Shown piece after piece: positions 1 to 13,019 of a stretch of DNA of 64,000 nt (its first letter is position 1; each line of letters begins with the position of its first letter). This stretch comes from Vanessa cardui. Taxonomy: Eukaryota > Arthropoda > Insecta > Lepidoptera > Nymphalidae. Under the pieces are notes generated by a model. The model did no database searches, had not been told where the DNA came from, and saw nothing but the letters and a program-made list of their open reading frames with translations. The stretch spans positions 1,503,001 through 1,567,000 of the forward strand of contig NC_061134.1 of assembly GCF_905220365.1 (NCBI RefSeq). The letters are read 5' to 3'. The position numbers and the translations under genes were made by a program.

Positions 1-3000
1 AGCACAATCAAGGGTATTTCACTATATATATTCTGTATTTTCCTTGCTTATTATATCTGATACTTATACTAAGATTTGGCCTTGTTAAAAAGTGCCTTTC
101 GAAATAATTCCGACATGAGCTTCTCCGTTCTGTTCACTAATTTATTTTTATTTATATTTAGAATAATTTATTCGTTTTCATTTTATGTGAATATTACTAG
201 TAAGTTGCCGTGCACTCATAAAATATTCTGCCTTCAAACAGCAATAGTTTCTGTTGGGTCCTGGTTTGGAGTTTCAGTGAGCCAGTGTAATTAAAGGCAC
301 AAGGGATACTACATCTTGGTTCTCAAGGTTAGTGACGCATTGACGATGTAAGGAATGGTTAATATTTCCATCAAGTCCAAGTTTTATGGTCAGTTAATAT
401 ACGTCATAACAACTATTTTAAAAAAAACTTAACTTTACTAATCATTATAGAACAATTTTATACACTAATAATAGTATAAATCTGTCATCTTTTGACGCAC
501 GAAGACCCGCCTCCGCATTAAATGTTTGGTTTCAATAACGATTTTGTTATTTCGATACCAGATTTAACAAAAAATACTATATTTAAATAAATATTTAAAG
601 AAAACGTATAATATTACCATATAAACCAAATATTTGCATTTCTTATATAATTAATTTATTAATTAAATATTTATAATATTAATATAATCAATAAGGAAGA
701 AAATTCGAAGTGATCTGATTTTGGCAAAATCAACATAATATACAGATTAAAATAGAACGTCCGTCATCTGTCGCTCATCTGCCCGTTGAAATGTCGAAAA
801 ATTAAAGATGAATTTGAAAGATGTTGAAATGTCAAGGTATTTTCAATTATGTATTCATTATAAAAATTCAATAAATCACCTGTTATAAAATATGTTACAA
901 TACAAACTCAAGCTTTTCAGCGGCCTCAAAAGTATAATACATTGTTGCTTATTATTATTCTTGTTTATAAATATTTTTATTCAAACATGAATATTTACTT
1001 ATCCTTTTTGCACTTATTATTATTAGACGTATTGTATTCTTCATAAACATATTTAATATCTATATATTAAGATTGTTTCTGTTTCATTTGCTTTAATTTA
1101 ATATAACAGATTAAATATAATTCGCATTGATCGTAAACAATATTTAGTAACTTATATCTACTAAAACAAAAAATCTTTTCCAGGTTAGATAAACTAGTAT
1201 ATGATACTTAAAACTACGGATAAGATCTCGATTATAAGTACAAAAAATTAGAGTTCTATTTTAGGTTAAGAGAAAGAGTAGCGGTTAGCTTTCATAACTA
1301 AAATATCAAATACAACATTGTATTCTCGACAGTAAAATAAATCGACCTGTCATAATAGGCTAATTCAATTTCTTTTAAGTAAAAATATAAATTGTTTTTC
1401 TAAATAAAAGATTGGAAAAAGTGATGAGAAATCGATCTCTGAAAAAGACGTGTGTCTGTGGTTTATCATTACAGTCTAAATTTTACATCGACGTCTCAGA
1501 TTACTTTCGATTTAGAGAGTTAATTCATTACATAATCATAGTATTCATTTTAAGTAATTTAATTCGTCAAAAGGTAAATGTTTGTCTATCTTATTTCGAT
1601 TGGGCAACATTAATCAATATTTTAAACATAATCTCATGTTTATTTATTAATTGATTTTAACGAAACGAAAAAATAACATATAAATAAAATTAGAAATCCC
1701 AAGAGCCCAACATAATATTGTATAAGGTATACAGTTATGTAAAAGTATTTGATTCAATCCTGGCGACTGGCATTTGAATTTTATTCTAACTATTACCACG
1801 TTTTAGGTTTGACAGCAGAAAAATCAGGTGTTGCTAGGATAAAAAATTAACAAATAAATAAAATCGCTGATAAATAAAAAAGCGACAATTTCACAATTGT
1901 CTTTTAAAAAGTATATGCGAACAAAGAGTAAAAGTGAGCATTCTATTATCATTATGAAGTAGCTCAATTACATCCATAAACAATACAAAAGAGTTTTACT
2001 TTCAATTTGAGATATAATACAAGTAATAAATGATTACTATTTAAGTATATTAACTAATAAATTACGTAACATAAAAATAATCATGATTAAATTTAAAAAT
2101 AATAAAAGAAAAACAAAACATTACAAATTATATTATATCAATAATATTTATACTTTTTTCAAAGTAATGAAAATAGGTCACACTTCCTCATAGACAAGTA
2201 GCAAGGTAGTAATTCCATAGTAACGTAACAATGCGGTTGAGACCTAGGTAGACTAGCGCAGGTTATCTAGACTGCGGTTTTCTATTGCAATGCCCAATGA
2301 AACGCTTGTTAAATATTACATTTTCATTCAACAATCTCGCTGTTATGCTTTTTAAATATATTGCAAATCTAATCTTATTTTTAGTAAAGAAATCCGTCTA
2401 GATGACCAAATAATCCGCCTAATGGTTAATGGTCACCACTGTCTATATTCCGCTCCTCGTACCTCTACATACCATTCGAACCTATACACAATAATACTAA
2501 GTACTTATGTTTAACAGTACCACCAAGCCGGGACGCCAACTAAAAGCATATAATTTCTTTCAGTAAGGTTTATTTATAATTTATTTACTCTTTGTGCCCA
2601 TAACTTTTAAAACAGAAATACTATAATATTTCTATTACTATGATTTTAAATTCTTAACACGTTGGAATCACTATGGTGGGTCCCTATTTTGTAGAGGCCT
2701 GTCTCTAAATCCGAGCATGCACCGAGCAACGTGCTCTTATAGTTTAAAAATCATCGGTATTTTATACAGCTCTCTCACGTTGATGTTTTATTTATATAAT
2801 GACATTCGATATTTGTTCATCGTGTTATCTATGATGGTCTGACAATCACCCGTCGAAAACTTTGATAACTTTTGGACCTCAACTAATTTTCGGACTGAGA
2901 GATTGATGATCGAAAATGATTTATATCTTAAATTCTAACGTCAGATACAATTATCATAGCTATAAAACCTTCTTAGTTATATCAACTAAGTGAAAATAAT

Positions 3001-4650
3001 TCTACAAATAGTTTTGACAACTAACAATCGGGTTCAGTTGCATAATTTAAAACTCCTAATTATTAAGCAAATATTAAAATAAATTGAAGATGGAAAATAA
3101 AGTTTGATTAAAGTATGTATATCGTCATTATTATATTCATGTAAATTAAAATACATATTCTAGAAAATTACGAGATATTGAAACGTTTGTTTTTAAAAAC
3201 GATTCTTCGTGAATTTTACTAAAATACGTATGCAGTAATAATATCAATATAATACAAATGTGTTATGTTTTCAGTTTCAATTGCCATTCTCAAAAGAGAC
3301 TTAAATAGTTTAGCTCATTTGTATGTCAAACACAGATTGATAAAACTGCCTAGGTTGCGGTCAAAAGCAAGTTCTTATTAAAAAAAAAACTACGCAGAAG
3401 ATATATTGCTTAAACGTGTGTGTGCAAAAAAAACGCTTCTTTTATTTTGTTAAACATTCCAGCTGTGAAATTAAGATTCCAATGTGTTGTAAGAGCCTAT
3501 ATGGCAATAGAATGTTTTGATTTGATTTGAATTATCCTCATCGTGATATCACTAAATTAAATTTTAATCACACTGTGTTTCGTAACAAAATATTCGCATA
3601 TTAAATCCAATTCTATTCAAAATCCATGTTTCATTATTCATTACACACTTCGTTACAAAATTATTTTCAGAGTTTGTTCTCCTCAATTATTTTAATAATA
3701 ATAATTACTTTATAACTACCAGCTATGCAGCTCTCTAGCTGTTGCTTAACGATCGCAAATATTACCCGAAAACATATCTGATGTAAACTATACACATAAA
3801 AAAGTCTGTCTGTACTGACGTACTAATTGAATACGATACAAAAGCTTTAACAAATTAACTTGAAGCGTTCAAATTATTTCACAGCGATAAAAAGTGGAAT
3901 TATATTGGTATTGCAGAATCATCGGTTACTTTGATATTTCATAAAATTTATTAATGTTAGAAAAACATTTGGAAGTTGATAAAGTCAGTAAATAGACAAA
4001 GTAAATGACCCCGGATTTGGAGGTCCATATTAAACATAGTATAGATTCTGAGATACAGGAAAACCATCGTTAAGACGCCGATTCCCATATCACACTACAA
4101 TCGCATAAATCTGACTAACAATGAACAATTAAACAAATAAATGCCTACTATGAACGTTTTAGAGGTCGTTGTAAAACCATGCAGTTGAAAAAGAAATATT
4201 TGAATCACACAAATGCTTAAGATCTTTAGCTAGAATTTTGTCGTGGTAAATATGCTGGTGTCATTAATTTACAGAACGGAAATCTGAATAATATCTGGTT
4301 TACCCGTATTTTTTGAATTAGTTTTTTTTTTCAAAGGCTACATTAACATTTTATTAAACAATATAAAAATTGATGAAGTTAATTTCAAAAATGCAGATTT
4401 AAATTTACATTTGCCCAAATCCATAAATATTACTGTATCCATAATATTACAAGTTACCAAAACCATCATTCCGATTGACGGTGTAATTTAACATCTCTAC
4501 TACTTTTTTTGACATAGAGTCATTAATTATTAAATGCTTCAGAATACCTGTAAACTGGGCTCGACTCTCGTCTTTTCTATAGTAGATAATTTTAAACGTT
4601 GATCTGTATACATTTCGATATGTTTTAATAAAGACTATACCTATACATAT
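1..4650. other. AT-rich non-coding DNA
   Basis: Apart from a fragment of the 280-bp short repeat family at about 245-372 and a short LINE tail at about 3470-3530 (ending in TTTTGATTTGATTTG), nothing is recognisable. The open frame at 76-294 overlaps the repeat, and that at 1412-1654 has no protein-like features. Confidence 0.6.
245..372 (+). mobile_element. Short interspersed repeat fragment (family B)
   Basis: Diverged part of the family seen intact at 54031-54312: shares CCAGTGTAA..., GGCACAAGGGA and TTGACGATGTAAGGAAT. Lacks both ends. Confidence 0.7.
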
Positions 4651-4654
4651 TATA

Positions 4655-4850
4655 CTAGTTGTCGCACGCGGCTTCGCTCGTGTTTTAGGGGTTGGTTATC
4701 ATGAGTTAGGCAAAAAAGGTGCCCATGTCCCTCCTTTGAGTTCAAGTTTGCTTCACACCAAATTTAATGAAATTCGGTTCATTTGTTTGGTCGTGAAAGA
4801 GCGACAGACAGACTTTCTTTCACATTTACTTTAATAAGATGTGTAGCTTA
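4655..4850 (+). mobile_element. LINE-tail-like repeat
   Basis: Carries GTCGCACGCGGCTTCGCTCG and the typical downstream TCGGTTCATTTGTTTGGTCG and AGAGCGACAGACAGAC strings of a widespread arthropod retroelement 3' end. Related but more diverged tails occur at about 29241-29395 and 61150-61400. Confidence 0.5.
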
Positions 4851-4999
4851 AATACTGGTATTTTCCATCAAAACCTTGTCCTTTAAAGAGTACCAAAGCG
4901 TTCATTACCACCATCAATAAATTTGTAACACGATCGGTATCTATACTTGAAATATATTTCGATATGACTAATAGTTGTTAAGACGCCAAACTGGTTTTT

Positions 5000-5185
5000 A
5001 TGAGTTGCTGTGTAACTCTCGTTTTTTGTCTGTCGTTCCATTGTACGGAAGGAGATCGTAATGATAACACACGATATCTTTTAAAACTCGAAACAATTTT
5101 ACAAGACATGAAAGGTTTCTTAAAAGACTGCCACTTGTCTCAAGATTGTAACGCGAAGGTTTTGTGTATAGAAAATGTTGAATAA
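5000..5185 (+). CDS. Weak candidate: 61-aa cysteine-containing peptide
   Basis: Unrecognised. The frame starts MSCCVTLVFCLSFHCTEG, a hydrophobic signal-like segment, and continues with a charged, protein-like part (DNTRYLLKLETILQDMKGFL, CHLSQDCNAKVLCIENVE). There are seven Cys. The stop overlaps an AATAAA, unusual for a real transcript unless this is a terminal exon. There is no TATA box or clear splice acceptor in front, and LINE DNA begins soon after. It could be chance or an isolated exon. Confidence 0.25.
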   Translation: MSCCVTLVFCLSFHCTEGDRNDNTRYLLKLETILQDMKGFLKDCHLSQDCNAKVLCIENVE

Positions 5186-5229
5186 AATAATTAAAATCAA
5201 TTGATTATAATTATTTTAATCAACATTTT

Positions 5230-6090
5230 GATTCCCTTCAATTGAAGGGAATGCAAATTTGATGTTTCTACTTCGTTAGCACCAACCAAGGTTCGTTCCA
5301 ACAACAGAACAGTACATTGTCCATTGTGTAAAAGACAAAGGTTTCATATTTGGTTTACGCAAATATGATCATGTTTCCGAATTTCGCCAAAAACTCAAGT
5401 GGCTCCCTATTCGCCTTCGCAGGAATACTCACATTTTATCTCTTCTTTATTCTATTCTTTTTAATCCAGCGACACCCTTCTATCTTAAAGAGCGTTTCAC
5501 TCTCCTTCGGGAGACTCACAAGCGTGCTCTTCGCTCGAATGAAAATTTAATTCTCTCAATTCCTTCTCATTCTTCTTCTTACTATTCTAAGTCCTTCACT
5601 GTAGAAGCTTCTCGACTTTGGAATACATTACCCTTAGCTGTAAGGCGCGCACAGTCATTAGCCGTTTTTAAAAGTATGGTTAAGGACTTTTACTTATCGC
5701 ATTAGTTATTCTAAGCAGTCGTTGTTGTTGTTGTTAATTTCTTGTTTAGTTAATATCTCCTATTTTATTATATATATTTTATGTATTTATTTATCTATGT
5801 ATGTATGTATTTAATATAGTATATATTTATATTATATATATTTATTGTTATTTGTGTATTGTATACTATTCTATTAAGAATTTATACTATATATATATAT
5901 GTAAAAAGTTATTGTACCCTTCCCATTAATATCAATATCATGATCCTTTACCCAAAGGTTGCCTGGAAGAGATCGCTGCTTAGCGATAAGGCCGCCTGTT
6001 GCACCTCATGCAACTTTTATGTAACTAAAATGTTATTTTTTAGTTGTAAGATTGGGTGCAATAAAGAATAAATAAATAAATAAATAAAGG
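5230..6090 (+). mobile_element. LINE 3' end (CR1/Jockey-like), 5'-truncated
   Basis: A frame broken relative to ATGs reads KYDHVSEFRQKLKWLPIRLR, then FYLKERFTLL and EASRLWNTLPLAVRRAQSLA, ending at a stop near 5705. These are the usual C-terminal residues of insect LINE ORF2. It is followed by AT-rich DNA and a terminal segment (GGTTGCCTGGAAGAGATCGC ... GGTGCAATAAAG-like) ending in an (AAAT)n tail at 6063-6088. Whether the tail belongs to the same copy or a second LINE is unclear. Confidence 0.7.
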
Positions 6091-6231
6091 TTTCCACGGG
6101 CGGAAGATATTATTAACAAATATCTCAGCATATATCATAGATGTCAAAGCGAATTCTTTAAAAAATAATGGACATAATAGCCATGACGATAAGGGAATTG
6201 TTGTGATCTTGATTTGTAGCCATGGTAGTTT

Positions 6232-6470
6232 TGATGACCTCTGTAATCGAGTAGTCTGTACACCGGTTTTCATGGGTACGCCACTCCGAGGTCCCGGGTT
6301 CGATTCCCGGCTGAGCCGATGTAGGAAATGTTCAGCACTTTTCTATGTTGTCTTGGGTCTGGGTGTTTATGGTACCGTCGTTACTTTTGATTTTCCATAA
6401 GTGCTTTAGCTATTTACATTGGGACCAGAGTTGATATATGTGATGTTGTCCAATTTATATGTGTATTCAT
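6232..6470 (+). mobile_element. tRNA-derived SINE (family C)
   Basis: Box B GGTTCGATTCC at 6297-6307; the box A region is degraded. Shares its body (TGTTGTCTTGGGTCTGGGTG, ACCGTCGTTACTT, ACATTGGGA) with the better-preserved copy at 58770-59000. Confidence 0.85.
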
Positions 6471-6599
6471 TAAAAAAATAAAGCTCATGTCAAACAAACA
6501 TTGATAAAAAAAGTAATCAAACAACGAGATTATATGACTAGTGTAGTATTTATTATTTTTTCTTTATTTAATTATTACTGCTGATGACATACATTGCAA

Positions 6600-6755
6600 T
6601 TAAAATGGTGGAAAAGAGTAAATACTGAATTACTTTTCGGTTCATCTCAGTAGAATTTACTTTCAGAGACAGCGGTAGTTTTACACTAATTTAAAACTGT
6701 AACATGACAATTCAAAATTACTTTTATGAACCTGCTTGAATATAATATTCCCTAT
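6600..6755 (+). mobile_element. LINE 3' UTR fragment (family of 13020)
   Basis: Diverged copy of AAAAGAGTAATTACTGAGTT...GAATCTACTTTC...GGTAG...CAATTCAAAA...GCTTGAATA seen at 13200-13350. Confidence 0.65.
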
Positions 6756-7299
6756 ATTATGATTTGGTTACATTATTGAATACTTTTAACATTATACAAT
6801 AAAAGAGTTTACACATTTCCATGCATATCAAATTCCATCTGTAGATGCAATCATGGCGGTGTAAATAATTGTGAAAATCGTTAAACAAGTTTTATAGAAA
6901 GCGACGTAACAGTAATGAGCCTTTGCAAATTATATTGCTATTTGAACCTTTGCCCGCGAACATGCTTGTTTAGCTCTTGACTCCTGCAAACTCTAATGTC
7001 GTACCATAGAGATGATACAGCAAGCAAAGTTGTGGAATGCTGTTTGATACTGCAGTGCATTACTCATTTATATGGAGATTTAAGTCAACTTTCGATAATA
7101 AAATTTACGAAATGTTTAATTTATAACAACTAACTTACCACCACTCCACGTGGACATGATTTGTACTCATTTAAATTTCAGCTAATTTAAAATTTAATTT
7201 GTATAATAAAAGGTCTTAATTAATATAATTGTTATTTAAATAAAGGTATAAACTAATTTAAAATAACTATTAATTAAAACTAATGTGTAAAGTACAATA

Positions 7300-7515
7300 A
7301 TCTGGGTATTAAGTAATAAAGTTGTCCCTGCAATAGGTACCACCTAATAGGCAGTAGGAATCGCCAAATAGGAATACTAAGTATTGTGTTGTGTTCCAGT
7401 TTGAAGGGTGAATAAGACTGTGTTACAATTAGTCTGAAATTTGGTGGCGCATTGTCAATGCCAGGAGTCTTTGGGCAGTGGTGACAATTTATCATTAGGT
7501 GGCCAAATATAAAAC
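7300..7515 (+). mobile_element. Short interspersed repeat (family B), diverged
   Basis: Recognisable strings include GGTACCACCTAAT, AGTATTGTGTTGTGTTCC, TTTGAAGGGTGAAT and TCATTAGGTGGCC. The reverse open frame here is a shadow. Confidence 0.65.
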
Positions 7516-10500
7516 GTTTTATTTTTAAGCAACATTATTTTACTTTTTTCAAAAATTTCTATTCACTTTGAATACGACATTTAAGAAAAGGTTACATTTA
7601 AGGTTATTTTAGCGGTTGACCTCTATCTGATTTTACATAACTAGTAATTCGACTATTTTATGTATAAAAAGTTACCATAACATTTTTAAGATATACGTAA
7701 AAAAACAAAAAAGGATTCTCAACAAAAGCCATTTGTTTGTAAATGAGCATTAGTCATTGGAAAATGTACTAAGGTTCTGCTTAAAATTTACATATGTGTA
7801 TCAAATCTAAATGGGTCATTCTAATAAGAAAATTAATATAAATACTATTTAAAAATGAATTTAAAGAGAGGGAGCTCTTTTGTAAATGATAATAAATAAT
7901 TATTATATTCTATTCTTACACATTGAATACTTCATATTTCTTTCGCAAGGTAGACGTGTTATGAGTTACGTTTCACGAAACTTTCCTTAATATTTATTGC
8001 AAAATTATTACAAGGATGAAAGTATACTCTATTATATTTGATAATAAATAAATATTATATACGTCAAACTATTAGGGCTTATTATAAACATTCAATGCAC
8101 ATAGTTTAAAAAAAAAAATTAGTTACACAATATTCGGTGCATCAATAAAATCTGTTCATATATAGTAGTAGCTTAACAAATTAATATGAAATTATAAAAA
8201 TATCGTTTTTTCATGTGCTTAATTTTTGTTTTTAATTCATATCATACTCGGCAGGAAGGAAAATATCTGCAACAGCAGCTGCATTTAACTAATTTCAACG
8301 AAATTATGGCACATTTGTACCAACCCGCATTGGTGCAGCGTGGTGAATATACTCCAAAACCTTCTCCTCTGAGACAATGTTAGTGCCTACATGCATATGA
8401 CAGCCGAATTCATGTTCATGTATTGTTAACTAGGACAAATAATATAATTATTGAATCAATTACAACTCACGTCTCGCTCGCCTCGTCACCGCGAATTCCT
8501 TAACAGATAATAGCGTACCAGTTGACATTGAAAACGACCGCACCCTTGAAGGCGAGCGCTATGAAGCCTTTCTACGTACGAGTAACGACAGTTGTAAAAA
8601 TATACGATCATCGCTATTATTATAATTATAGTTTTGCCACAAGCAAACTGAGATTGTGCTTTTTAAAGAAGCCTTAATTGTTTAATAGCAAAACGCAACA
8701 TTAAGTCAAGGAGTAGAGGGTTATTTTATCCTCTTACACTTTTTTAATGAGCAACTGTGCTATTTTCCACTATTAAAAAAATGTCTGTTATTCCGTCGGT
8801 TAAAGAATTACAAACCAACAGTCCAATAGACATATATTTGTATTTAAAAAGTTTGGAAGGGTTCAGTGCTTATTTAACCTATTTCATTATTACATAGTAT
8901 AAAATAAAGTCGCTTACCGGTGTCTATGTACGAATATGTTTAAATCTTTAAAATTATGCATCGGATTTTGATGCAATTTTTTTAATAGATAGAGTGATTC
9001 GAGAGAAAGGTTTTTGTATGCAATACATGTTTACCAGTTACCAATTAGTACCAGTATTGCACCTGTGTGAAGCCGGGGCAGGTCGATAGTTTTAAAATAC
9101 ATCGGTAATATAAAACGGATCAACAACTGTGTTCTCATGCGCAACAGAAGTGATCGTGACGCGGTATCCTCTATTAGTCTAGTGTTACACATGCGGTGTA
9201 AGCGATGTAAACAATCTTAGATGTATCATTGGAACGCACATCTGTAGTTCTAGCTGATGCTGCCTTTTATATACCTCGCACTATTCATATTAAGTTCGTT
9301 CAAGAAGCGTTAATGATGTAGGTACTTACTGTTTATTTATTTGAGAAAGGTACATCAACATATATTACACAGTGGTTGCTTCCAAGCAAATATCACCCAT
9401 CTGAGATAAGTACCTATTACAGATATGCAAAATAAATCATGAATTATCTTATAACGTAAATTACTGTCTAACTTTTTAACCAAAATCTGTTGTGAGACCA
9501 ATCAATTATTATTATTATTCGTAACCTCTTTTGAAACACTATCATTCCTAAGACCGCTTGGTCTGTATTCCTCTCAGAATTCTACTAAGACTATGTAGAA
9601 CCCTCCTTAATTATCTATTCCGACTCATTATATAGCTTCCGAAGAAAATCATTCAAATCGTGGATTTCTGAATTGTGAATATCGAAGCCTCAGACTTTGT
9701 TTACCTTTCATGAAGTAGTTAGATCGAAGAAAACATTCTTTGTTTGCACTAAGAGAGTAAAAACCAGTAAATAATATTTTATTAATATAATCTTGGTTAA
9801 ATTTAATTTTTTTTTCAAACTGTTTTTTAAGACAGTTACAATTTATACACACAACTACACCAACGACTGTCTGTTATCAAATTTAAAAAAATGTTTTGTC
9901 TTAAGATAAAAGTAATCATTAACAGAATAATTTTGATAAACGATTAGTCTAACAATATAACATGAGAAAGAGGCAAACATGCAATTACATGTAGTAGAGA
10001 GTCATTAAAACTCTCTCCAGCATTGTGTCAAAACAAGCCTTCGTTTAGAATTCTTTTAAAACTGCCCCGGGCACCATCGCTTGAGAAATTGAGATGTTAA
10101 ATCGTAGTTTTATTTTTAATTAGCGAAAGTATTGTTTTTATTTCTAAAGTGCGTACTTTCTTCCGACTCATTATTACAATGTAATGGCTGTAACGCAGCA
10201 ATTACTCTTGAGTTTCAACAACAACTTAACTTTTGATTGAACAATTAATCTCCAACGAAATATCGCCTGCACCCATGACTGATCTCGTATTTTCCTTTTT
10301 GTTTTTATTATTATAGGATGTAATGTAGTGTTTTATATTAATAGTATTATTAATAATATGATATCAGTCTAGTCGCTTTTTGGTATTTAGTAATTCTATG
10401 CTCCGTCGCCAGCCGCACACTTCCTGAAATGTACGTGAAAATTTTTGATATACGAGATAATTATTAATTCTCGTATTGTATTAATCATTATCTAAACTAA

Positions 10501-11200
10501 TAGCATTTTAATTTTAACCTGGTCAGTGAATTGTAAAAAATGTAAAAATCATACCTTTGATACCGAACTTGAAACAGTTTTGTAACACATGTGTAATTAA
10601 TATTTATTTATTTGCTACAATTTATAGAGTATTTTCTATTTCCTTTTAATAATCATTTTATTATTTATATAACTGAATATTTTTTTAATAGTTCATGCCA
10701 AATTTTCACTCAATCAATTCAAATCAAATGTATTTTATTCAAGTAGACTTGAGACAAGACACAAACAGTAAAAAAAAGCCTGCTTAAATCGTCAATATTG
10801 AAACACTACCGAAGAAACGGCAAAAAAATCGCATCAAAAATAACACCAGAAAATATATATAATATACAGACATAAAATATTTGCAATACTATTCATAATT
10901 TGCCATCAATAAATACTGTGGCATAAGTGTATTACTGTATTAGAGACATATTTTCAATTACTACGTCATTCTAACCAATGTTTAGTAATCGTAAGCTCAG
11001 AATGAATCATATACACAAGGTATTACTTATTCAGACACTTCCTGCAATAAAACTAGTTCAATTACATTAATATTACATACATTAAATCACAAGTGAAGAA
11101 TATTATAGAAAACAATTATAAATATTCGTGTTTTAACAAAGAGTTATCATATGTTTGTAGTTAAAATGTTTTTAAAATCCAAAATAAAGTATGTATGTCA
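7516..11200. other. AT-rich non-coding DNA with SINE/LINE scraps
   Basis: Contains a SINE family A tail at 8303-8395 (ACCAACCCGCATTG ... CTTCTCCTCTGAGAC) and a reverse LINE-tail scrap at about 10725-10850. An island of less AT-rich DNA at 8460-8600 is unexplained. No coding signal. Confidence 0.5.
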
Positions 11201-11222
11201 ATCAGTATAAAATATAATTCAT

Positions 11223-11481
11223 ATAATGTTGTCTTAAATTTTCGCGATGATTACACATTTAAATAAAACTATTTATAACGGATGTACCTAGTTACCAACT
11301 ACTCAAGATATCAATTGAGAAATCGTTGGCGGTAGTTGTTAATAATATTTCCTTTGTTCTTCAAATAGACAAATGTCATCTTAGTCTGCCCGTGACCACG
11401 AACACTGCAAAGTGCTCGAAACGTCGGGATGTTTAAAAATAATTAATATACGCGATTCATCCGTTATAAATAGTTTTATTT
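11223..11481 (+). mobile_element. Foldback element copy 1 (Penelope-like terminal repeat?)
   Basis: Perfect 13-bp target duplication AAATATAATTCAT at 11210-11222 and 11482-11494. Left end GTTGTCTTAAATTTTCGCGA; the right module contains CACTGCAAAGTG then CTCGAAACGTCGGGATG and ends CCGTTATAA...TAGTTTTATT. The left inverted arm is mostly lost; the interior reads TTGAGAAATCGTTGGCGGTA. No open frame. Confidence 0.85.
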
Positions 11482-11582
11482 AAATATAATTCATGTAAAC
11501 TTTTTAATAGTAATTTTGGACAACTATATAGAAACCACAGATGCCATCAGCTTACCACACTGCTTCGAAATAGTTACATGTA

Positions 11583-11935
11583 TAGTACGACACAAGTTAG
11601 ATGTAGCATCGGTAAAATTTGTAAAAAAGATTACTGCCGATTTACATAACTAATAAAAATAGCTGCCTGTCGCGCCATTCGACGCTATTTGTCGCTATAG
11701 ATTCTCATGTCAGTTCAACCCGAGAGCTTTCTCGGGTTGAACTGACTTGAGAATCGACGTGTCAAATTGTCGAATATATTAGGTCATATGATATTAAACG
11801 TCGTAACGTTTGTGTAAAGATCATATTCACATAAGAAATAAATATTGACAATTTGGGCGTACTTAATTCGGTTATGATCGGTAGTACGAATTTTGCCGAT
11901 GCTACATCTAAGTTATGTCGTACTATATACTATAT
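11583..11935 (+). mobile_element. Mariner-like MITE copy 1 (TA target, ~37-bp TIR)
   Basis: TIR TAGTACGACACAAGTTAGAT ... matches the inverted right end (ATCTAAGTTATGTCGTACTA) with few mismatches over about 37 bases. It is flanked by TA on both sides. Contains an internal hairpin at 11700-11755 absent from the other copy. No transposase. Confidence 0.85.
11700..11755. repeat. Internal hairpin, 26-base arms
   Basis: Arms 11700-11725 and 11730-11755 are complementary except one position (core GTCAGTTCAACCCGAGA), loop GCTT. Lies inside the MITE. Confidence 0.92.
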
Positions 11936-11949
11936 AAATGGTAGTTTTA

Positions 11950-12060
11950 CTTGGTAGTAGAGCTTTGTGCAAGATCGATGGTAGATACAACCTACTCGTC
12001 ATGTATTCTACTGCCTAACAGCAATACTTAATATCGTTGTATTTCGATTTGAAGGGTAAG
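11950..12060 (+). mobile_element. Short interspersed repeat fragment (family B, 5' part)
   Basis: Shares TGGTAGTAGAGCTTTGTGCA, CTACTCGTCATGTATTCTAC and TTTGAAGGGTAAG with the 5' half of family B. Confidence 0.7.
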
Positions 12061-13015
12061 TGTTCCTCACGATGTTTTCCTTCGCCTACATAGTCAACTA
12101 TAAACAATTACATGTATATATCTGTATGATAATAATCAACTGTTGAAGTAAATTGATATTAAACATTTATTAAATTCCCGCTTATTCTACGGCATAAAAA
12201 TAAACACTATGAAAGTTTGAAATACCGTATTAATTCAGTATTTTTAATGAAATTAATATATATATATTTAATGCACTAGTTAAAACTAACCCTCGCGTGT
12301 GTGTGTGTCTGTATTTCTATGAAACAACGAAGCAACAAAAAAAAATTTATTAATTCTAAAATTAAATAAGTTTTGATAAAAACGTAAACACTAATTTGAC
12401 AAAACGTATCCCACAAGAGTCGCCGACTTCGCGCAGACGAGTAACAAAGATAATGAGGGAATTAAAATAGGTTTCCTTATAAAGCCTGACCTACGAATGT
12501 GTATTTAAATGTTCAAGCTTAGCTCTCAAGTTACGTCCTTGACTAGTTGAGAGTACACTGCGCCCGCGCACATTCCCCGACCAATAAATACCGCCTCGTC
12601 TTGATGTTAATGTTGCCTTGTTTTGTTTAAGATACATTAATTGATTTAGTTGTTTTATTTTAAAATGTGTTTTATGTTAATTTAAAAAAAAAAGAAATTA
12701 GGAATAGTTATCATTCATGAACCCCATCCTTGGAATATATAGTGACCTTCTTTATTAGAATCTTATTGTCAGTTAAATTCAATTTTCAATTTCAAAAATT
12801 CATATAATGAATAAAATGAAATACAAAATTTGTATTGATGATGAGGTGATACGGCAAACCTAAGTGCGTATGTCATATTAGACATCAATGGTCATGGTAT
12901 TATTATTATTTTTTTTGCGTAGACAAGAGAAAACGTTAAGGAATACATTATGGGGCTTCACTATGCTGTACTGTATACTGCACATAGGGGAAAAATTAAT
13001 ACAATGTAAAAGTAA
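12061..13015. other. AT-rich non-coding DNA
   Basis: No coding signal; a short GT microsatellite lies at about 12295-12308. A less AT-rich patch at 12540-12600 is unexplained. Confidence 0.5.
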
Positions 13016-13019
13016 TAAG

